22,921 bases of DNA from a virus: positions 1-22,921 of IMG/VR virus record IMGVR_UViG_3300033571_011400; one strand, written 5' to 3'. The notes beneath the pieces were generated by a model that did no database searches, was not told the DNA's origin, and saw only the letters and a list, made by a program, of their open reading frames with translations. Below, in pieces: positions 15,252 through 22,821 of this stretch; the stretch's first letter is position 1; each line of letters begins with the position of its first letter. The translations under genes and the position numbers were made by a program.

Positions 15252-16895
15252 CTAGCCCCTGGTCCTTACCGATCTATCGTCGCTACGATTGTCGCTACGA
15301 TTGTCGCTACGATTGTCGCTACGATTGTCGCGATTATCACTGTTATCGTCGGGGCTGTCTCTAGAATCGTCGGGACCGTCCCGAAGATCGTCAGCAGAAA
15401 CGCCCTTAGCCTCAAGATCCAGCCTCTTTAATTCAGCGCGGACATCATATGCCGGGCCATCGACCTGAGCCTCTCTGATCTCAGTATCAATGTTAATATC
15501 CTTATTTACCACTTGGCCCCTACGAAGTTCTTCAAAGAATCTCTTACGGGAAATTTCCCCTGCGGCTCTGGCCTTGAGTAGAAAATCAAGCTGACCAGCC
15601 TCAAACTGAGACAGGTCGTAATCCTTGTGGAAGGACACTTTGGACTGAGCTTCAGTGAAAGAATCGCCCATCCAGCGCCCAATTAGTCTAAACACCTTGC
15701 TCCAACCGTTCTCGTACGACAAAGCCACGGACTTGAGGAACGAATGGTAATCTGCGCGCGATACTTTGCGAGCCTCCGCCGAAGTGTTAGCACCCAAGAA
15801 CGTAGTATTACGCAGCCCAGCTTCCATGATTTCTTCAGCTAGAGCATCCGCTGACTTTTGGGCGATACTCAACGAGGTGCCATTGTACTCAACATACTTA
15901 GCATCGCCATTGGTCGGCAAGAACAGGGCATAATCAGCACCGCGATTTACTTCGGTGTCTCTTGCGCCTTGGATCACCAGTAGGGGATTCAGATGATACA
16001 TTAAGCCATTCATATACATGCTGTACATGTTGTAATGGCTGAGGGATAGGTTGGCGGGCTCAAGTAGAGGGGGTTGAGACACCATCGGGCGCACTTGATC
16101 CGAATAAATCGGAACTATTGGCACTTCACCGAGTGGATTGATGCCCTCTTCCACTATTTCGTAAGGAGCGTTCTCAGCCGATAACTTTCTGACTTCCCAG
16201 CGATCTCTATACCAAACCTTGTAGTATACGGATTCTTCATGAATATCGTAAGGACCGGGCGACACGTATTCAGCAATACGATGAACCACCCAATCCAGAT
16301 AAAATCTTCCATCAATACCGCGACGGATCGACCAATTGATGATGTCTCTAGGGTCCACTGCTATCAGATAGGGTCTGGCATTCGCTTCTTTCTGATCCTG
16401 TAAGCTCTGGATTTCATCGAGATTGGGCATGTCGATGATTACAAAGTAATGACCCATGACGTAAGACTTATCGCTTACGTTGCGGATGAATCTCCGCATG
16501 TCGGAACCAAGAAAATCCGCGTCTTCGTAAATAGCTTCCATGTATCCAGGCAACGTGGAGTAGTTAGGAAGCTTAACATCTTCCATGAACAAATTGCCCA
16601 TGGCGTAGCGAGTCAGTCTCTTCACGCCATTGATATATACAGATCTTTGGATTCTCTGCTGGAATCTTGAAGGCTTAGTAGTATCCGCATTACCCGGATC
16701 ATTCCTCTCTAACTCAGTAGGAATCATATACCGGGAGCCGTGTTCCTTGACGACGCGCTCGCCAGCATCCAGGTCTGCCAGCATTTCCCAATCGGTATAT
16801 TGCTCAGCATAATCCGGATGGGTAACCTCCGTTAAGCGGAGACTTCTGATCTTAACGAAGGAGCGGCGGGCGGGACCACCGGGGGTGACTACCAT
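15252..16895 (-). CDS. Portal protein, DUF4055 type
   Basis: The protein has 547 residues from the ATG at 16895 (AGGTGG five bases upstream); an upstream GTG at 16904 lacks a ribosome site. The N-terminal pattern THPDYAEQYTDWEMLADLDAGERVVKEHG..Y is typical of DUF4055 portal proteins. The central region has PYLIAVDPRDIINWSI, and GEVPIVPIYSD and YNMYSMYMNGL follow. The C-terminal 30 residues are a low-complexity tail rich in D, N, R and S, encoded by a 12-bp tandem repeat. The protein would form the dodecameric ring at the capsid vertex through which DNA is packaged. It lies between the large terminase and the scaffold, as expected. Confidence 0.88.
   Translation of the reverse strand: MVVTPGGPARRSFVKIRSLRLTEVTHPDYAEQYTDWEMLADLDAGERVVKEHGSRYMIPTELERNDPGNADTTKPSRFQQRIQRSVYINGVKRLTRYAMGNLFMEDVKLPNYSTLPGYMEAIYEDADFLGSDMRRFIRNVSDKSYVMGHYFVIIDMPNLDEIQSLQDQKEANARPYLIAVDPRDIINWSIRRGIDGRFYLDWVVHRIAEYVSPGPYDIHEESVYYKVWYRDRWEVRKLSAENAPYEIVEEGINPLGEVPIVPIYSDQVRPMVSQPPLLEPANLSLSHYNMYSMYMNGLMYHLNPLLVIQGARDTEVNRGADYALFLPTNGDAKYVEYNGTSLSIAQKSADALAEEIMEAGLRNTTFLGANTSAEARKVSRADYHSFLKSVALSYENGWSKVFRLIGRWMGDSFTEAQSKVSFHKDYDLSQFEAGQLDFLLKARAAGEISRKRFFEELRRGQVVNKDINIDTEIREAQVDGPAYDVRAELKRLDLEAKGVSADDLRDGPDDSRDSPDDNSDNRDNRSDNRSDNRSDNRSDDRSVRTRG
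15281..15328. repeat. 12-bp tandem repeat, four units, in portal 3' end
   Basis: Four perfect adjacent copies of cgctacgattgt are present, with decayed copies on both sides. On the minus strand each unit codes for four residues of the DNRS type, so gain or loss of units would keep the portal reading frame. Confidence 0.92.
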
Positions 16896-16915
16896 GTGTT
16901 CCACCTATATATGGG

Positions 16916-18346
16916 TCAGAAGAGCCGTAGCTTACTCTTTTTTAAAACAGACGAACCTACTTGGAGTCGATAACGCAGGGCATCCAAGCAATGATCTTCG
17001 AAATTTGGGTTGAGATCTTCTGGATTGTTATCAGCACGCACGGCTTCCGGCAATAGCCTGATCATGTTAGAACAATTGCGGAAAACGAACAATCCCGGTA
17101 GCTCCATCGGTGAAGCTAGCGAATTTCTAAGACGCTCTCTAATCAACGTCCACCCGCTCGTGCGTGAGCCTGGGCTCTTATCAGCGCGTGTCCATTCGAC
17201 TCCGTTGGACGCCATGGTCGCGGCAATACTGGTATTGTGGGCGTCCAGATCGAATATACTGGTGTCGGCTGGTCCAGGTACAATTTTGCGATCAAGCTGA
17301 TTTTCAATGGCGACAATGCCCTCAGCCACCTGAGAAGGGGTATATCTAAGTCCCTCATTTGGCTTGCCATTCCATCCGTACCACTCACCAATCTGAATTA
17401 CTGTGCCTAAAGGAAAGTGACGTTCTCTACCATCAGCCAAAATTACCGGACTGCCATCCGATTCTGCGTACCAATTGACCGAGAATGGCCTAGACGAACC
17501 CCAGTCGAATGAGCGATCGACCGCCCAGCGCTTAGGAACGGCAAAGGGTTCCAATACATGAACAGGGTTCGACCAAAGATCATCGAACATACCACCAGAT
17601 ACAATATCGAATGAGCCTTCAAGATAAGCCCTGACTAGAGCCGGATCGCCCAACCCTCTAAGTCTATTGATATATTCGGGGTCTTGCTCAAGCAAAGCCG
17701 GATTGTCAGTTATCTTCGCCGGAATGAACTGGCGGTGCAATCCGCCATCGTCATCCGGGGCTCTCCAAATCTGCTCAGGTGCAGCGGGATTAATCCACTG
17801 CATCTTCATGAACGAGTGAGCCGGGCCACCAGGGTTGGAGCCGCACAGGATCTTAGGAAACTTGCCTCTAATGTTCGGCGGTACCTTCACACCCACCATA
17901 CGGAGACGGGAGCGTAAGAACCTGTAAATCTGAGGAGTGAATTGAGATAACTCATCGATGATGAGAATGTGAATCTCAGCACCGAGATAATTCTGAACGT
18001 CTGATTCTTTCTGAACGTGTGCCAGCTTAATGCTGGACCCGTTATAAAATTGGAATTGATACTTGCTCTTATTCCAAGTGCAATGTCCACTTTTGATCAA
18101 CGGACCAAGTAGGACCGGAAATGATGACGGCCCGTTCAGATGGTTGGCTTCAAGGTCAACGAACTGTCTTCGGAAGAAGTAGATTTGGACGCCTGGAATC
18201 TGGCTGGCCCAAATAATAGCGGCGACACGCATTAAATGAGATTTGCCGCCACCCGCTGCGCCACCATACAATACTTCTTGAGCATCAGTGTGGAGTGCTA
18301 GAGCCTGTCTCGGGTATAATTGCAAATTGATCTGCAGGTCACTCAT
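16916..18346 (-). CDS. terL: Terminase large subunit (packaging ATPase-nuclease)
   Basis: The protein has 476 residues. The ATPase domain has a Walker A motif YGGAAGGGKS (residues 27-36, Lys35) and a Walker B motif ILIIDE (127-132, Asp131 and Glu132), followed by LCGSNPGG as the coupling motif. The C-terminal RNase H-like nuclease shows acidic positions in SFDWGSS, PGPADTSIFD and EDHCLDALRY. It pumps DNA into the procapsid through the portal and cuts concatemers. The start overlaps the upstream gene by 8 bases, and only a weak Shine-Dalgarno is visible, so translation is probably coupled. Length and motif order are normal. Confidence 0.95.
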   Translation of the reverse strand: MSDLQINLQLYPRQALALHTDAQEVLYGGAAGGGKSHLMRVAAIIWASQIPGVQIYFFRRQFVDLEANHLNGPSSFPVLLGPLIKSGHCTWNKSKYQFQFYNGSSIKLAHVQKESDVQNYLGAEIHILIIDELSQFTPQIYRFLRSRLRMVGVKVPPNIRGKFPKILCGSNPGGPAHSFMKMQWINPAAPEQIWRAPDDDGGLHRQFIPAKITDNPALLEQDPEYINRLRGLGDPALVRAYLEGSFDIVSGGMFDDLWSNPVHVLEPFAVPKRWAVDRSFDWGSSRPFSVNWYAESDGSPVILADGRERHFPLGTVIQIGEWYGWNGKPNEGLRYTPSQVAEGIVAIENQLDRKIVPGPADTSIFDLDAHNTSIAATMASNGVEWTRADKSPGSRTSGWTLIRERLRNSLASPMELPGLFVFRNCSNMIRLLPEAVRADNNPEDLNPNFEDHCLDALRYRLQVGSSVLKKSKLRLF

Positions 18347-18875
18347 TACTGTCGGACTCCGGCTCTACATCAATGACCGGACTACCATCGATACCCACCG
18401 ACAGATTCACAGCAACTTTGTCGTTAGTTAGCTGAATCGCTCGATTATCGACAATATTAACATTAATGGACGGAATCTTGTTCTTATCAGTTGGATCAAG
18501 ATCACCAATCATTCTAGCTAGCAACTCGTAAGCCTTTAGTCTTTCTCCAGGTTTAGCCTTAGGATTGATAGCTTCCTTGAATATACCCATCATAATCGTG
18601 TCCTTCTTAATTGTGAGGGACGCGCCTTGGATGGACAGTTCGGTGGATATAGCTTTGAGAATCTCGGGCCGACTGGCGAGCTTGTGAGACGCCACGAACG
18701 GATCAAGTTCTTCGACCGGAAAAATCGTAGAAAAGGCTCTAGAATAATCGAAGTCTACAATTAATTCTAGTACAAATCGAAGCTCCTGGTCGGTTATTCC
18801 GTACCCGGCTCTGATCTGTTGAATCTGGTCAGAGTCATCCAGATAGCTCCGGATGACCATCTCGCTGAAGGACAT
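18339..18875 (-). CDS. Packaging-associated protein, possible second half of small terminase
   Basis: The protein has 178 residues. It starts at an ATG that shares one base with the TAA of the upstream HTH gene (TAATG), and no good Shine-Dalgarno is visible, so it depends on reinitiation. The N-terminus is helical (TDQELRFVLELIVDFDYSRAF), the middle has MMGIFKEAINPKAKPGERLKAYELLARM, and the C-terminus is beta-like and acidic (VEPESDSNE). Helical middle segments of the type 'P.ERLKA.ELL.RM' are common in small terminases. It may be the oligomerisation and TerL-binding part of a small terminase split over two genes. That is inference; it could also be a separate packaging factor. Confidence 0.6.
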   Translation of the reverse strand: MSFSEMVIRSYLDDSDQIQQIRAGYGITDQELRFVLELIVDFDYSRAFSTIFPVEELDPFVASHKLASRPEILKAISTELSIQGASLTIKKDTIMMGIFKEAINPKAKPGERLKAYELLARMIGDLDPTDKNKIPSINVNIVDNRAIQLTNDKVAVNLSVGIDGSPVIDVEPESDSNE

Positions 18876-19099
18876 TAGGTAGCTTCACGAACAATCTCAA
18901 CGGCTTTCTTGATTTTGTCTTGGCGGAGCAAGCGATAAGCCGCGCTGCTCTGCGCACCGGGAGTAGAATGAGTATACCCGGCCTCGCGCACCGCCCTCAT
19001 TCCATTGCCGTGAGAGGCATAGGCTGAGCAAAACGCAAACTGCAAAGATGTAAGAGGGTATTGACCCTCAATCCTTGTGTTCAAATCATCGAGAGTCAT
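18875..19099 (-). CDS. Terminase small subunit-like HTH protein (short)
   Basis: This encodes 74 residues, with AGGAG before the ATG. Residues 17-70 match the N-terminal helix-turn-helix region of terminase small subunits: LTSLQFAFCSAYASHGNGM, then AVREAGY, then SAAYRLLRQDKIKKAV. This corresponds to the family pattern 'Lt.kq..F...Y...gN...A.r.aGY...a...a.rLLr...v..ai'. The full family usually runs on for a further 70-100 residues, which are missing here; the next gene may supply them. It would recognise the packaging site on phage DNA. It is the first gene after a 69-base gap with a possible promoter. Confidence 0.75.
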   Translation of the reverse strand: MTLDDLNTRIEGQYPLTSLQFAFCSAYASHGNGMRAVREAGYTHSTPGAQSSAAYRLLRQDKIKKAVEIVREAT

Positions 19100-19151
19100 A
19101 GTGTTCTCCTATCCTCACGATCATCCCACCATGTGAATATGGTCAGTGTCA

Positions 19152-19160
19152 ATCATACCA
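19152..19160 (-). promoter_or_regulatory. Possible extended -10 promoter before the packaging genes
   Basis: The minus strand reads TGGTATGAT, an extended -10 (TGn plus a five-of-six match to TATAAT). There is no good -35 hexamer at the right distance. RNA would start near 19145, about 45 bases before the small terminase ATG. Confidence 0.35.
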
Positions 19161-19168
19161 GGAACAAG

Positions 19169-20575
19169 CTAATCTTTCTGCTTGGCCTTTCTTATGCCGT
19201 CAATGATGGCGGCGCTAACCTCTTGCTTGCGCTGCAAAGCAGTCACGATCTGATTGTCGATAGGATTCAGTACGAAATCGATGTACTGACAGGTATTCTT
19301 CTGCCCAATCCTGTGAATTCTGTCCTCGGTCTGCGACCGCGTGTCCAACGAGAATGTATTTTCGTAGAACGCGGCCACGTGGCACCATCCGGCTTTCTCT
19401 GAGCCAATCAGCGTGTGACCGTATTTAGCGCTGTCCATTTGGACTATGCATACTCTATGTTCTTTATAATTATTAAATTTATCCTTCTGCTCTTCAATTG
19501 TCTCCGACGTCATTCCGCCTCTGATAAAGGTCGGATTATAGTCTTTGAGCCGCTCTAGCAGCATGTCAATCGACCGCTTGAACGTGCAGGGGATTAATAC
19601 CTTGCTAGTCGTCTGTTCCAACAGGTCCTCAATCTCTTTCATCTTAGGTGAACCGCCGTCCAATTCTATGACTGCCCCAGAATCAGAGATCACAAATCCA
19701 GAAGCGATCTGCTGTAGCTTGATCAGTTTGGTGATGACAAGCTGGACCGAGATCTCTTCATCCCTCTCGGAAATGTAAGTATAGAGATCCTGCTCAATTT
19801 CCTGGTAAAGCTGCCTCTGCAGCTTGGTCATCTCAAGCTGACGAGTTGTATACATCTTTTCTGGAAGATCGAGCCACTGATCCTTCTTGGCTCGGAACCC
19901 ACAGTTATTAACGATACCGTTTAGACGCTCTTCATTTTGCACTCCGATCACTTGCTTCCCCATGAAGCCACCCAGGGAGCAAAACGTGTACCGAAATGGA
20001 TGATAAGCCATCTTTGGAATGGCGTCCAAGAAAGTAAGCTGAGCCCACATGTCATGCGGGCCTTGCGGTGCCGGATTACCCGACAGGATGAGACGCTTCT
20101 TGGCAAGCTTGCGCAGACGCAGCGCCGCCTTGGTCCGCAGTGACTTCGGATTCTTGATCTGGACGCTCTCGTCTAACACCAACATGGTCGGATAAGCCGC
20201 CATGACCTTCTCTAGATACTCTTCGCCTTTGCCCACTCCAATCGCCTCGTAATTGATCGAAATCAGGAAAGGGGCCTTAACCTTGCGAGGGTCCTTCGGG
20301 ACATCTGGCCACATATATTTAGTGACATTGACGCCCCACTTATCCGCTTCTATTAACCAGTTGGGCTTGAGCGAATTCGGACACACAACCACTAGTCCGA
20401 CCACTTTATTCTTAATCACGAAATCTACAAATACATTAAGGGACGTGCCAGTCTTCCCTAATCCCATTTCGAGCCATAAACCATAGGCATCGTGTTCTAC
20501 AGCCCGCCGTGTGGCTTCCGCCTGGACATCGAATGGCTTGCCCTTTAGGTGCCAAATCGGCAGAATTTCGTTCAT
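19169..20575 (-). CDS. SNF2-type DEAD/DEAH helicase
   Basis: The protein has 468 residues. Motif I is EMGLGKTGTS (36-45, Lys41), motif Ia is VVVCPNSLKPNW (about 62-73), motif II is LVLDES near 132-137 (a DEAH variant) followed by IKNPKS, and motif III is LSGNPAPQGP. The C-terminal RecA domain ends in the SNF2 signature QTEDRIHRIGQK. It is a compact SNF2 core without accessory domains, as found in many phages, and would use ATP to move along or remodel DNA. The ATG overlaps the datZ stop (ATGA), linking it to the diaminopurine genes. Whether it acts in replication, recombination or protection is not shown by sequence. Confidence 0.9.
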   Translation of the reverse strand: MNEILPIWHLKGKPFDVQAEATRRAVEHDAYGLWLEMGLGKTGTSLNVFVDFVIKNKVVGLVVVCPNSLKPNWLIEADKWGVNVTKYMWPDVPKDPRKVKAPFLISINYEAIGVGKGEEYLEKVMAAYPTMLVLDESVQIKNPKSLRTKAALRLRKLAKKRLILSGNPAPQGPHDMWAQLTFLDAIPKMAYHPFRYTFCSLGGFMGKQVIGVQNEERLNGIVNNCGFRAKKDQWLDLPEKMYTTRQLEMTKLQRQLYQEIEQDLYTYISERDEEISVQLVITKLIKLQQIASGFVISDSGAVIELDGGSPKMKEIEDLLEQTTSKVLIPCTFKRSIDMLLERLKDYNPTFIRGGMTSETIEEQKDKFNNYKEHRVCIVQMDSAKYGHTLIGSEKAGWCHVAAFYENTFSLDTRSQTEDRIHRIGQKNTCQYIDFVLNPIDNQIVTALQRKQEVSAAIIDGIRKAKQKD

Positions 20576-21177
20576 ATGGCAATGACCCCTTTTAGCATCC
20601 CGCCCGCCGCTTCTAATTCGGGATCAAGAACTCCGTCCTGCCCCTCCCATTCGTCGCGGATCGCTTTATTGATGAGGAACATAAGATTTTGCCGCCCACG
20701 CAGCGGATAGTTATTGAGGCTCTTAACCAACAGCGCGTAATTGGAGAGTAATACGGATATTACTCCCTGATTTCCAAGTCGTCGCTCCGACACCAGGAAT
20801 AATACTGCCTCAAGGATATCGGCGGTTTTTAGCATATGACCGATCATTGGATCATCGTCGTTATTCGGATTGCCTCCGAACCGACGATCATACACTTGAT
20901 CCTCGTATTCGCTTAGCTTAGCATCATCCACCGCCGCTCGCTTGAAGGGGCCGGGCATGTCGCCCGACTCCACTTCTGGCCAATCATGGCTAAGGCAGGC
21001 TCGCATGAGCGCTGCCCTATCACCATCCCATCCAAGAACACCGGCAATTTGATCGGCGTAAATAGCGACCAGTCCCGAATGTTCCATGACCGACTGTTGT
21101 TGAATCAGTCGGACAATGGACCACCTTGGAACGTGAGTAAGAGTTCGGAGACTCCTACTAAACGGCTTATGCGACAT
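20572..21177 (-). CDS. datZ: HD-domain dATP triphosphohydrolase DatZ
   Basis: The protein has 201 residues from the ATG at 21177; a GTG nine bases further up is also possible, and neither has a strong ribosome site. It is a YfbR-type HD hydrolase: PRW (17-19), VMEHS (30-34, metal ligand His33), LSHDWPEVESGDMPGPFK (62-79, His64-Asp65 and Glu68), and a later KTAD supplying the last Asp. In Z-genome phages this family removes dATP by releasing triphosphate, so adenine cannot enter the new DNA. YfbR itself is a 5'-deoxynucleotidase, so the dATP specificity rests on the neighbouring purZ and mazZ. The gene overlaps mazZ at its start and the helicase at its end. Confidence 0.87.
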   Translation of the reverse strand: MSHKPFSRSLRTLTHVPRWSIVRLIQQQSVMEHSGLVAIYADQIAGVLGWDGDRAALMRACLSHDWPEVESGDMPGPFKRAAVDDAKLSEYEDQVYDRRFGGNPNNDDDPMIGHMLKTADILEAVLFLVSERRLGNQGVISVLLSNYALLVKSLNNYPLRGRQNLMFLINKAIRDEWEGQDGVLDPELEAAGGMLKGVIAI

Positions 21178-21727
21178 CGACGGCACCGTTCACAGCGTTC
21201 TTCTTCCACTGGCGCTTCGACACTTCCGCCCAAGTGCCGTTCACGATGCCCGCGTAATCGCTGCCCATCATATCGGACAGGGCATACATCGCCTGAGTTA
21301 CCTTGTGGAGGTAGAATTGCTTGTTCTTGGCGTGATCTTCCGATACCCTGATCTTCTGCTCAGACTTGAGGTGAGCATGGTTGATCCTGCCGAGATACTT
21401 CATGGCCTCAACCACGATGTCCTTCGGACCATTCAGAACGGCGTTCATCGCCACTTGGGACCCCAAGTATTCGAGATCATCGAGAGCCAACATGTCGAGC
21501 TTCTCGCGGGCTGCGTAGTCCATCGAGAAGACGGTGATGTCCCCGATGGCGTCTTCGATCTTGGCCCGATCATTGTGAGCCAGCGCCTCAAGTAACTCGC
21601 CAAATTCCTCGACCAGTCCTAGTAACGGTCGGTAAGACGGCTGCTCGCCAAAATTGCCATGGGACCACTCGTACACTTCCGGGACGAGTCGGGAAAATAC
21701 TACCTGTTCCATAATCCGCTCCATCAT
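21167..21727 (-). CDS. mazZ: MazG-like nucleotide pyrophosphohydrolase MazZ
   Basis: The protein has 186 residues. The ATG at 21727 overlaps the purZ stop by four bases, with TAAGG seven bases upstream; an internal ATG at 21712 with GGAG is an alternative. The all-alpha NTP pyrophosphatase metal site is seen as GLVEEFGELLEAL (37-49, Glu40, Glu41, Glu44) and IEDAIGDITVF (57-67, with Asp59 and Asp63). A helical C-terminal half follows. In the diaminopurine pathway MazZ turns (d)GTP into (d)GMP plus pyrophosphate, providing the dGMP that PurZ uses. Generic MazG-like proteins are common in phages, so the specific call depends on the purZ-datZ context. Confidence 0.87.
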   Translation of the reverse strand: MMERIMEQVVFSRLVPEVYEWSHGNFGEQPSYRPLLGLVEEFGELLEALAHNDRAKIEDAIGDITVFSMDYAAREKLDMLALDDLEYLGSQVAMNAVLNGPKDIVVEAMKYLGRINHAHLKSEQKIRVSEDHAKNKQFYLHKVTQAMYALSDMMGSDYAGIVNGTWAEVSKRQWKKNAVNGAVDVA

Positions 21728-22821
21728 TCCGCCGCCTTACGCTTAGTACGCAGCCACTCCGTGGCTTGCTCAAGAGTCTCGACAACATCGAGTGTCGAAG
21801 GACCCAAGCCGAATACCTTCTGGGGGATTACCCCAGTCTCGTTCTCTTGCGCGCCCATCTTGCTCAACATCGTGAACAGATCGTCGGGGCTATTCAGGTA
21901 ATTGACGAAATTCAAGAAGACATGCGTGGGCCGGATGCAATCGAGGCTGTCCCGGTATTGCTTGCAGGAGAAGGTGAAAATCCGCCGCACCCGCTTGGTC
22001 ACCGTGGTAACTTCGGCCTTCTGACCGAGTTCCTCCCATGACACTTCGCGCTGGTCATCGTAGCAATCGCCGCTGTATCCCAGCTGAACGCCATCCTGCA
22101 CGATATTTCCGACCCGGATCGGGTAGGTCCGATTGGTCATGACAATATTGCCGACGAACCGGGGACTGATCCCAGCATCGCTCAGTCCTTGACCAGGGGA
22201 GACGATACGCGACGTGGTGTTGGGGTACCACGGCTGGTCGTTGCCGAGTGAAAACCCTTGCGGGACTTCAACCATCACCCGCTTGCCGTGCTGAAGTTCG
22301 CGGTTCAGATTGAGAATCTGAGTGAACTGGCGAATCATAGGATGGTTCTTGGCCACCATCCCTTCGCGCATGACCTTACGTGCCAGCGCCCTACCAACCC
22401 CCTTCTGAGTCGAGGCGATCTTGGTCGCACCGGACGTCTTGGACTTCTCGTAGTCCTTATCTTCCTGGGTAATCACCGCCGCATTGGGGTGAATCACCAA
22501 GCGACCCGGTTCGATCTTGAACTCCTCGATCTCATTCATCAAGATCTCAGGATCGATGATTGCACCTGCATTCAGGTAAATCACCGCATCGCGATTGATG
22601 ATCCCGGCAGTCGGCATGTGGAAGGTGACGAAGGTAGTACCATCCGACAGGATAGTGGTGTGACCAGCATTGGCCGAAGCATTGGTGACCGCGAAGTCCA
22701 CCGGGCTTTGCTGCGCAACATAGGCAGCGATCAGCCCCTTGCCGGTGCTACCGTATTGACCGTCAATCAACACGGAAGCCTTGCCCGGCTGATTGAAGTC
22801 CTGGAAGATACTAAACTGCAT
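21724..22821 (-). CDS. purZ: PurZ, aminoadenine-specific adenylosuccinate synthetase homologue
   Basis: The protein has 365 residues, shorter than typical cellular PurA. The P-loop reads DGQYGSTGKG (20-29), where PurA has G-D-E-G-K-G; the catalytic Asp is Ser25, the change known for PurZ. NAGHT (51-55) keeps the catalytic His, HMPTAGI matches PurA 'HL.PSGI', and VMVEVPQGFSLGND, TTSRIVSPGQG and YPIRVGN match later PurA blocks. PurZ joins aspartate to dGMP to form N6-succino-2-amino-dAMP; host PurB then yields dZMP, and host kinases dZTP. AGGAG lies before the ATG. The gene overlaps an AP2-domain gene upstream and mazZ downstream. A normal phage PurA is the alternative, but the missing Asp argues against it. 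Confidence 0.93.
   Translation of the reverse strand: MQFSIFQDFNQPGKASVLIDGQYGSTGKGLIAAYVAQQSPVDFAVTNASANAGHTTILSDGTTFVTFHMPTAGIINRDAVIYLNAGAIIDPEILMNEIEEFKIEPGRLVIHPNAAVITQEDKDYEKSKTSGATKIASTQKGVGRALARKVMREGMVAKNHPMIRQFTQILNLNRELQHGKRVMVEVPQGFSLGNDQPWYPNTTSRIVSPGQGLSDAGISPRFVGNIVMTNRTYPIRVGNIVQDGVQLGYSGDCYDDQREVSWEELGQKAEVTTVTKRVRRIFTFSCKQYRDSLDCIRPTHVFLNFVNYLNSPDDLFTMLSKMGAQENETGVIPQKVFGLGPSTLDVVETLEQATEWLRTKRKAAE

Noticed and set aside
15281-15328. CRISPR-like array
   Set aside because: The units are 12 bases with no spacers and lie in frame inside the portal gene; it is a coding tandem repeat.
18870-18900. Programmed -1 frameshift joining the two small terminase-region genes
   Set aside because: No slippery heptamer is visible near the stop, and a TAATG restart explains the arrangement.
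19147-19152. TTGACA on the minus strand before the small terminase gene
   Set aside because: No -10 like hexamer lies 16-18 bases downstream; only the separate extended -10 at 19152-19160 was kept, at low confidence.
21724-22821. Ordinary adenylosuccinate synthetase (PurA)
   Set aside because: The catalytic Asp of the GDEGKG loop is Ser here, the protein is shorter than typical PurA, and mazZ and datZ lie directly downstream.
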